This document shows, in pieces, positions 57,999-64,000 of a stretch of 64,000 bases of DNA. The position numbers and the translations under genes were made by a program. Every line of letters starts with the position of its first letter. The stretch's first letter is position 1. Source of the stretch: Alentia gelatinosa (Eukaryota > Annelida > Polychaeta > Phyllodocida > Polynoidae); contig OX465580.1 in assembly GCA_950022655.1 (NCBI GenBank), positions 97,854,797 to 97,918,796 of the forward strand, written 5' to 3'. The notes beneath the pieces are model-generated. The model was given only the letters and a program-made list of their open reading frames with translations, was not told the DNA's origin and ran no database searches.

Positions 57999-58466
57999 AT
58001 AAGATATCATGCAGCCCTTGCAGCTGCTGCCGCCACCACCACCGCCACATACCCGCACAGCCGTTCACACAGCCGCCCGCACAGCTCGCCGCCTACCTGA
58101 GAAGTGTTTATGCGGCGAAATATATGCCTTTTTCATGCAGAGTTATCAACATAAGAATGTCCATGATTCATTTTCAAAAATCCAGTTATACTCTCATTAT
58201 CCTTGAATAATCATATATCTCCATTTCACAAATACTTTGAAGATGTTGATGGTATTCAGTCATATGCACAATGTTCAGTTTCCATAGAACAACTTATCCA
58301 TGGCGCACTGTATCAAGTCTTGATGTGGCCAGAGTCTCCACTCCACTCACAGTGTGCAGAGTCCTTTGTAAATATATATCAGGTCAGCCTTCAGTGCCCG
58401 ACGGGCGCCGAGGCCACTTCTAGCTCTTCCTCTCTCTGTCTGAGCGCTGCCTTCCAAGATGCAGCC
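57999..58466. other. Unassigned DNA
   Basis: A CCGCCACCACC-type triplet-rich patch (58020-58090) and an open frame (58203-58469) without motifs. No gene is called. Confidence 0.35.
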
Positions 58467-58660
58467 TAAAGCGCCAGATCCACTTAGGCGACCAAGCGAA
58501 TGCGTCTGCGATCCATGCGACTGTGTGAATCCCATGCGATGATATTCAATATATTGAATATTGTCTCAAGGTATTCGCATATGCGAACGTCTGCGAACGT
58601 CTGCGATCGCTGCGAACCCAAATTCCCATGGAAAGTCGCCTTAGTGGATCTGGCGCTTTA
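58467..58660. repeat. MITE with 26-bp terminal inverted repeats
   Basis: The ends TAAAGCGCCAGATCCACT...GCGAC (58467-58492) and the complement (58635-58660) differ at one position. The 194-bp element has an inner run of GCGAACGTCTGCGA-type repeats. Ends of TA followed by AAGCGCC fit a TA target site as used by Tc1/mariner relatives; the superfamily is inference. Confidence 0.8.
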
Positions 58661-59863
58661 CACTCTACTCAGTCAATGAGCGACATGCACACATCAGCGC
58701 CAGTGTGTGCCTCCTTATACAGACACGCATTCCAGCATACACAACTGTTTTATTTGAATTCGTATCAGCCGGCCCCTGGCTGAATCAACATATATCGACC
58801 CTTGAGCGCTGGACATAGTCACATTGCAACATATTCGCCATATTTTCACAGTGATTCCATAGATCGCTGCATTTCTCGCATTACCCAGTGTTTGCACAAG
58901 AGAATTGAGGTGGCGATTCTTGAATTAGGCCCATCGTACGACTTTCCGCTGTAAAAAGCTAAAGATTATCTAGTGTAAATACAAAGTACATGGCGACCAC
59001 AGATTATCTCATTACGATTGCACCAGATCATGTAATTTGGCACCACATGGCGATTATGTAGACCACTTGACGGCCGACGACTATTCCAAGCTCGCATGAA
59101 TTAGTCATCTAGACAGCTGGCAATTTAGTAAAATCTCAGTCGTTGACCACCTCTCGTTTTTGCCAAAAATGCATGTTCTGCATTGACAACCACGACGTTT
59201 TACTTAAACCTTTTTAACATGCGACTTTCTTATGAGAAATACATACAGTCAACTATAGTTATTCAGGGTTAACCTTCAAGAATCGTCACCTATAATCGTA
59301 TACGGTAAACGCCTGCTAACGTGGACAGCAAGAAGTAATACGTTCTTCATTTAAAATCATCTAGTGTAAACGCTTGAAGAAATTCTTGGGTTGTCGACCA
59401 TTGCGGCTGATAATGCATATTATTATAAACCGATGCATGTATATCTTACAATTACTAACCTCTGCTAAGCAAATAATAACTGTAAAATATTTACAGAGTG
59501 TGCAGTAAAATCACATACTGCACAGTGTGCAGTAAGTGCTATCCTCTGTACCACGTGACCTAGAACATATGAAAAAACGCCCCACCCAACGTCCGCTAAT
59601 CGAAGCAAGTTAAGGTGTGATATCACTGTGAGGCGGATATGACGTTCTCGCATAACAACCTGCATAGCAACCTGCATAACAACCTGTATAGCAAAACTTT
59701 TTTAGTGACTGCTTCCTGGGCATTGACCTCAGGGTCAGTGAAATCAAAGCGTGCAGGACTGGCACTACGTGTTTGTTATAAGTTGATTATGAATGGATTA
59801 ACGAATTAGAGGCTAATAAAGTAAAATATATACATTATATTGATAATATTAGGTATATAATAA
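58661..59863. other. Unassigned DNA with TCATCTAGTGTAAACG motifs
   Basis: TATCTAGTGTAAATAC (about 58968), GGTAAACGCC (about 59303) and ATCATCTAGTGTAAACGC (about 59346) recur in this stretch and at 60452. They may be ends or subterminal repeats of an unidentified element. Short CCTGCATARCAA repeats lie at 59659-59695. No gene is recognised. Confidence 0.35.
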
Positions 59864-60015
59864 AGGGAATACTAATATAGTGTACCAATATTTCGGACCA
59901 GAACTTGTTAGTTTTCTAAATCCGTACTAACCTCGCCTGTCGGCTCGGTTAGTACGGGTTTAGTAAACTAACTTGTTCTGCTCCTACATCTTGGTACACT
60001 ATCCTAGTATTCCCT
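59864..60015. repeat. MITE with ~70-bp inverted arms
   Basis: AGGGAATACTAATATAGTGT (59864) pairs with its complement ending at 60015, and the arms continue inward to GTACTAACC/GGTTAGTAC around a ~14-bp loop (CTGTCGGCT core). Several mismatches. Non-coding. Confidence 0.75.
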
Positions 60016-60089
60016 AATTCATATATACCCATTTCCGAAACCTCTATAGTTACACACCGCTGCTGGGGGTGCAGTAATTATAAGTTATG

Positions 60090-60140
60090 TAGCCAGGCTG
60101 ACGTTTTTGTCCCAGGCTGACGTTTTCGTCCCAGCCTGAC
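60090..60140. repeat. Short tandem GGCTGACGTTTT.GTCCCA
   Basis: Two copies of a ~23-bp unit sit just before the left inverted repeat of the next element. Confidence 0.6.
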
Positions 60141-60145
60141 CACGT

Positions 60146-60908
60146 GACATAAAGAGCAGCGGGACGAAAACTTAGCTAGTGCAGTTACTTGATAAGGGTG
60201 GCCATTTTTCTGGGGCTATCGCAGGAAAAGAAATAATCATTTTTATCGATATTTAAAGGTATATAGGAATAGGGAAACCAAGTACCGGTAATCAAAAGTC
60301 AAAGTTACTCGGTAAGGCTCGGAAAAATTACATTTAATTTTTCCAAGTCTTACCTTTGAACTTTTGCTCACCGGAACATAGTTTCCCTCTAATCGAGCAC
60401 TGGTCACCTGACGACTATTAAATAGACAATCTACGGTCGTCACCGTTTTCGTCATCTAGTGTAAACGCCGGGTAAGGGAACAGTTTTGCTCGGAACGGAT
60501 ATTTGTCCCTCTAATGGATCTTATGAATTGACACTTGAAGTAATGACACCCCGCATTAGTGGATATCCCTCATAAGGGGTAATTTTTTCCTTTCGGTACC
60601 GGCCCTAAATTCAGCGTGCAGACACGTTTTCCTTTTAGGCCTCTTTATAAACCTTGCCCGTTGTTACATCAGGTTAGGTTTTTTTTCATTTTAAATCAAT
60701 TATCTTGCCATTTCTTTTTGATATGAATTATACTCCATATTCGTTGATTTATTCTGAACAGGGAGTCAACTCATTTTGTGTATTACTGATTTATGATTTG
60801 TCATGTCTTATCATATAGTCTGAATTCTAAAACCTGGCCTTTAAAACCTGGTCACTTACCACACACAATGGTGCTTAATTTCATTTCGTCCCGCTGCTCT
60901 TTATGTCA
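60146..60908. mobile_element. 763-bp segment with perfect 25-bp inverted ends
   Basis: The left arm (60146-60170, GACATAAAGAGCAGCGGGAC core) and the right arm (60884-60908) are exact complements. No long ORF lies between. The segment contains the hairpin at 60271-60388. Perfect arm identity over 25 bp is unlikely by chance and suggests a non-autonomous DNA element or a nested insertion. No target duplication is clear. Confidence 0.55.
60271..60388. repeat. Hairpin element nested inside the 763-bp segment
   Basis: AGGGAAACCAAGTACCGGT on the left and its approximate complement, ending GTTTCCCT, on the right fold with a short loop near AATTACATTTAATTTT. Confidence 0.65.
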
Positions 60909-62564
60909 TCCAAATGGGCTATTTGCAAGAAGTAAAGGAAATGAAGATCTCTTTTTCCAATCTATTCTGACATACATTTGGCCTTTACTGTCCCGATGAA
61001 GCAAAGATTGTGTGGCGGATGAGGAGAGGGGAGAACGGTTACTGTGTGTGTGAGTGCTGGGAGTGGTAAAGGAGGGTGGTGATCAGGAGCAAGCAGCTCA
61101 GGTGAGATATCCAGACCTGTAATAGAGCAGGTGGCCGGACAGGTAATAAGTCCCCTGACCACTCTGATAAATGAGGCCACAACAGGGGGAGAGGCAGGGG
61201 GGAATCAGACACCCACCCCCTCCTCCGCCACTCCTCATTTAACTGCTTACTGTGATGGGGCCACGACATGAGAACCTGGAAACAACGGAGTCGAACAAGA
61301 CATGAAACCCAAACGCGTGGCCGGCCAAGGAGGGAGTTTTATTTCCTTCAGCCTTGGGCGGTGTTTTATTGAACTCATGAGACGGGAGCTGCATACCTTA
61401 TAAGGATTGTAGCGGGAAGAGGGACGAGACGTGGTGAGAAGGATACATACACGTGGTAGGCACAGACATAGCATGCTTTATAAACATGGCCGGTGAACTG
61501 CTTTGGAAAGCTTTTGGGATGAATCGTAGAATGGGGCTGATGTTATGTAACCGTTATTCCTTAGAATAACATCCACAGATTATATTCATTTCCAAAAGTA
61601 ACTCAATCAACTTGCTCTATAGATCTTTCTTCCTGATCTTTTTTCAAACATCCACTGTTTCTATGTAAAACCAGACTGCGCTAATAGGCATGTTCGCGCA
61701 ACTTATTGTCTTATCCATTTATGCTTTCCACATTGATAAATACAAACTTTTGTTTCTGTACTGAGAAAACTATTCTGTTTCGAATCGCTTGAAGGCATAA
61801 ACACGATTTACAGAGAAAAATACACGTCGGAAGTGTAGATGTATGGATACTACTATGGTTTATTGTACCACACGCATGACAAATTCTAGACATACCATTT
61901 GGATGGGGATATCGCAACATTTCAAGAGAATTGCTTCGATTGTAGCAGCCTGTCAATAGTGTTCTGTGAACATATTGAAAAACCGCTGTATAGCTATGCC
62001 AAGGAACACATTGTCACTCAAACGTCGTACGAAACTCAGGATGAGAACTTCGAATTCATCCTCTACCTACAATATATCTGTGATTATATTCTTTGCATGA
62101 ATGTCGCATTCATCATGTCCAAATCGACAAGCCTATCATGGAACAGATGTTGTGTATACATAGTAAGGTGGCCGAACATACATTCGTTAGATAGAACAAT
62201 CCAAGAAGGACATTTATGTCTAACTATATTCTTTTTTGTGAAAGTAGCTTTAAATCAATCGGACAACAGAAAGATGTGACGCACCATTGGTAATGTATGA
62301 TAGTAGGTATCTAGGCTGATCAGCAATGTAAAATGGGGATGGATATATGTAACAATTGATATTAAAAAAGGGTTTGCCATGCTGGAAGATGGTTCGTCAT
62401 TTTGTAGGGTGACAATTCTGAATACAGTTCACCCAAAATGAGTAGATTTCCATCATAAAACCTCGTATACATTCATTAATAGATCCATTTCCCAGGATGA
62501 CATGAGCTTCAAGGGAAGGTAATATTCTGTCTAGAGGAAACAGACAACATTAATAGATAGAACG
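60909..62564. other. Unassigned DNA
   Basis: Purine-rich and GC-rich patches (61020-61300) and a 126-codon plus-strand frame (61899-62279) occur here; none shows a known domain. Confidence 0.35.
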
Positions 62565-62879
62565 TTGATATCTGCCTATCGTCACTACGCCCCTCCAACA
62601 CTAACCCGCTGGCACGCCCAGATGCCAGCCACCTCTAGCCGCAAAACGAACATCCCCGCGTTCAAACCGTCATCTAGCCGGCTCCATCCAAGCCCAGCTA
62701 AAAGCGTAAGGCTGTTAAGCCCACCAATAGACACTTCACTCGCGCATGCAATCAACCAAAAGGTCTTCTCCACCGCGTCCATTCCAAGACCCGATTCGAG
62801 AGAGCAGATTCCGGCGACAAGCAAAAAGCTGCGCCGTCTACCGGCAGCCTGTCAGCGAGGTATTTACTCGCCCAGATGA
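62565..62879 (+). CDS. Possible exon in a GC-rich island, unrecognised
   Basis: A 104-codon plus-strand frame is rich in Pro, Ser, Arg and Lys (AKSVRLLSPPIDTSLAHA, SIPRPDSREQIPATSKKLRR) in a locally GC-rich, CpG-containing block flanked by AT-rich DNA. Such composition suits a disordered segment of a nuclear or cytoskeletal protein, but I recognise nothing. The minus strand is also open across most of it, so coding strand and status are uncertain. A sharply GC-rich CpG patch (62925-63005) follows, which could be a promoter. Confidence 0.3.
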   Translation: MISAYRHYAPPTLTRWHAQMPATSSRKTNIPAFKPSSSRLHPSPAKSVRLLSPPIDTSLAHAINQKVFSTASIPRPDSREQIPATSKKLRRLPAACQRGIYSPR

Positions 62880-63825
62880 GGGCTGAATCGATTCTAATGG
62901 GTTCCGCTCATTTTGCACAGGTCCCGGGCGCGCGCGTTTCGATGGCGGGCGGCCCAGAATAGAAGGACATAATTCCAGGCTTAGCCCGACGCAGGGCCTT
63001 CTGCTCTTCGTTTTTAGATTAAACTAAAACTGGGAATTCGCCGTTGCGCGCGCGTCACCTCTATTTCAGCTGCACTCGCATGGGCCATGTATTTGCAGGA
63101 TGAGCTCAGTTGGAAACTTGCTATGTAAGTAGTAGATAATGAAATAGCTATTGAACATTTATAAACTCTTTTTGGACATAGATGTGTGATTTCATTTCTG
63201 TGAGCATGTTTCACAATAGTGCATATTATAAGAAAACCACTGCATTTGGTCAATGATTATGAAAGTTATTCATTTTAACTTGGTTCAAAGCCTTGCCTAT
63301 TCAAATGTTAGGCGAGAGGACAGGATAAAGATCAGAAAGGTGCAGATCAAGTTATTTGGAAAATCTCGATGGACAGCTTTTATTTCGATGTCACACTCTC
63401 AGGCTTTTGATAATTTCTCAAAGAAAATGAGTGAGTGTCGATAACAACACCAAACATACTTTATTGATACACCAGTACACCATGGATTAAATGGTGGATC
63501 GTGAGGACACCCAGTATGACCTTTCGCTACAGATGGGGCATAATTCCCTGTATCAAAGAATCAGTTTCCACGATAACCAAATTGGATATACCATGCCAAA
63601 TATAAGACGGTTGCCCTATTGTTTATTAGAAAAGTATGTATACGCAGTTGTTTTGGGAAACGTTAGATAAAGCCAGATGATAGTGTCATGAACATTAAAT
63701 GTTTCAATTGGTAACCCCGGCTAAGTGTGGTTTTACTTGGCAATATTAACTACATCATTTAAGCATTTCTCAATAGCTATATTTTTGATCAACTTGGTGT
63801 GAACTTCCCCAAACAAAACACCAGG
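62880..63825. other. Unassigned DNA
   Basis: The CpG patch at 62925-63060 (GCGCGCG words) gives way to AT-rich sequence with no recognised gene. Confidence 0.4.
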
Positions 63826-63988
63826 GATCTGTTTCACTAGTTTCGTGACATGTCTAGATGGCGTCTAGATGGTGTGTCCGGTTTCATAAGAACTAGACAT
63901 TAGACTTCGTTTTATCCGTTCTTGCATGCACTGTTGGTGCCGCTTTTCATGTCTAACACTTTTGTTGCAAAACTAGTGAAACAGGTCC
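63826..63988. repeat. MITE-like element with CTGTTTCACTAGTTT ends
   Basis: ATCTGTTTCACTAGTTT at 63828-63844 and AAACTAGTGAAACAGGT at 63970-63986 face each other around ~125 bp that includes a duplicated GTCTAGATGG. Non-coding. Confidence 0.6.
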
Positions 63989-64000
63989 ATGATGTGTCTA

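Noticed and set aside
59719..59740. Everted TGACC/GGTCA nuclear-receptor-like site
   Set aside because: A single short motif of this kind is expected by chance in 64 kb, with no promoter nearby.
61899..62279. 126-codon plus-strand ORF
   Set aside because: Starts and ends in AT-rich sequence, no motif, composition like neighbouring non-coding DNA.

Overview
The window looks like nuclear DNA of an animal, most likely a marine invertebrate such as a lophotrochozoan or amphioxus-like species. It is AT-rich. It carries several decayed CR1/Jockey-group LINEs, a spliced piggyBac transposase gene, a DIRS-order (Ngaro-like) tyrosine-recombinase retrotransposon, a tRNA-derived SINE with a (CAAA)n tail, many short foldback elements and CTCF-like motifs. 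The species cannot be fixed from sequence alone. No complete host gene is recognisable; the window reads as intergenic or intronic DNA dominated by mobile elements.

Layout. 1-6.3 kb: AT-rich DNA with one candidate exon (2557-2764), a hairpin element, a LINE 3' relic and a ~62-bp tandem repeat. 6.3-10.4 kb: two same-strand LINEs, one fairly complete from the end of its endonuclease to its poly(A) tail (6329-9022, minus) and a heavily decayed one just beyond it (9110-10405, minus). 10.4-19.3 kb: unassigned DNA, GC-rich repeats sharing TTGGTGGAA motifs (14.0-15.1 kb), a foldback element, a SINE with a 13-bp target duplication (15346-15637), a GC-rich block and another LINE fragment (17917-18530). 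19.3-26.1 kb: mostly unassigned, with a decayed piggyBac-like miniature element, a hairpin, a CTCF-like motif and a LINE 3' fragment. 26.5-29.7 kb: the Ngaro-like element, with an RT ORF, a tyrosine-recombinase ORF and two 134-bp direct repeats. 29.8-40.8 kb: miniature elements, a possible CCP/sushi exon, a possible membrane-protein exon, a LINE tail and a foldback repeat. 40.8-46.7 kb: a complete-looking piggyBac element bounded by TTAA, with three exons and ~450-bp satellite units in its second intron and again downstream of the gene. 46.7-64 kb: several MITEs, two more non-autonomous piggyBac relatives, two candidate exons on the minus strand, a CTCF-like cluster, the second copy of a ~280-bp dispersed repeat, a 25-bp perfect inverted-repeat element and a GC-rich ORF block.

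How the parts relate. The piggyBac element and its three short relatives share terminal sequence and a palindromic subterminal motif (core GATGCCTTNNGGCATC), so the full element is a plausible source of transposase for the short ones. The LINEs would be candidate suppliers of reverse transcriptase for the SINE. The coding TEs are mostly broken, and three frame breaks sit at A-runs that are each one base too long. Either these elements are dead or the assembly over-calls homopolymers. The Ngaro-like element is still open in both ORFs, but its RNase H-like region has lost the expected acidic catalytic residues and its recombinase appears internally shortened.
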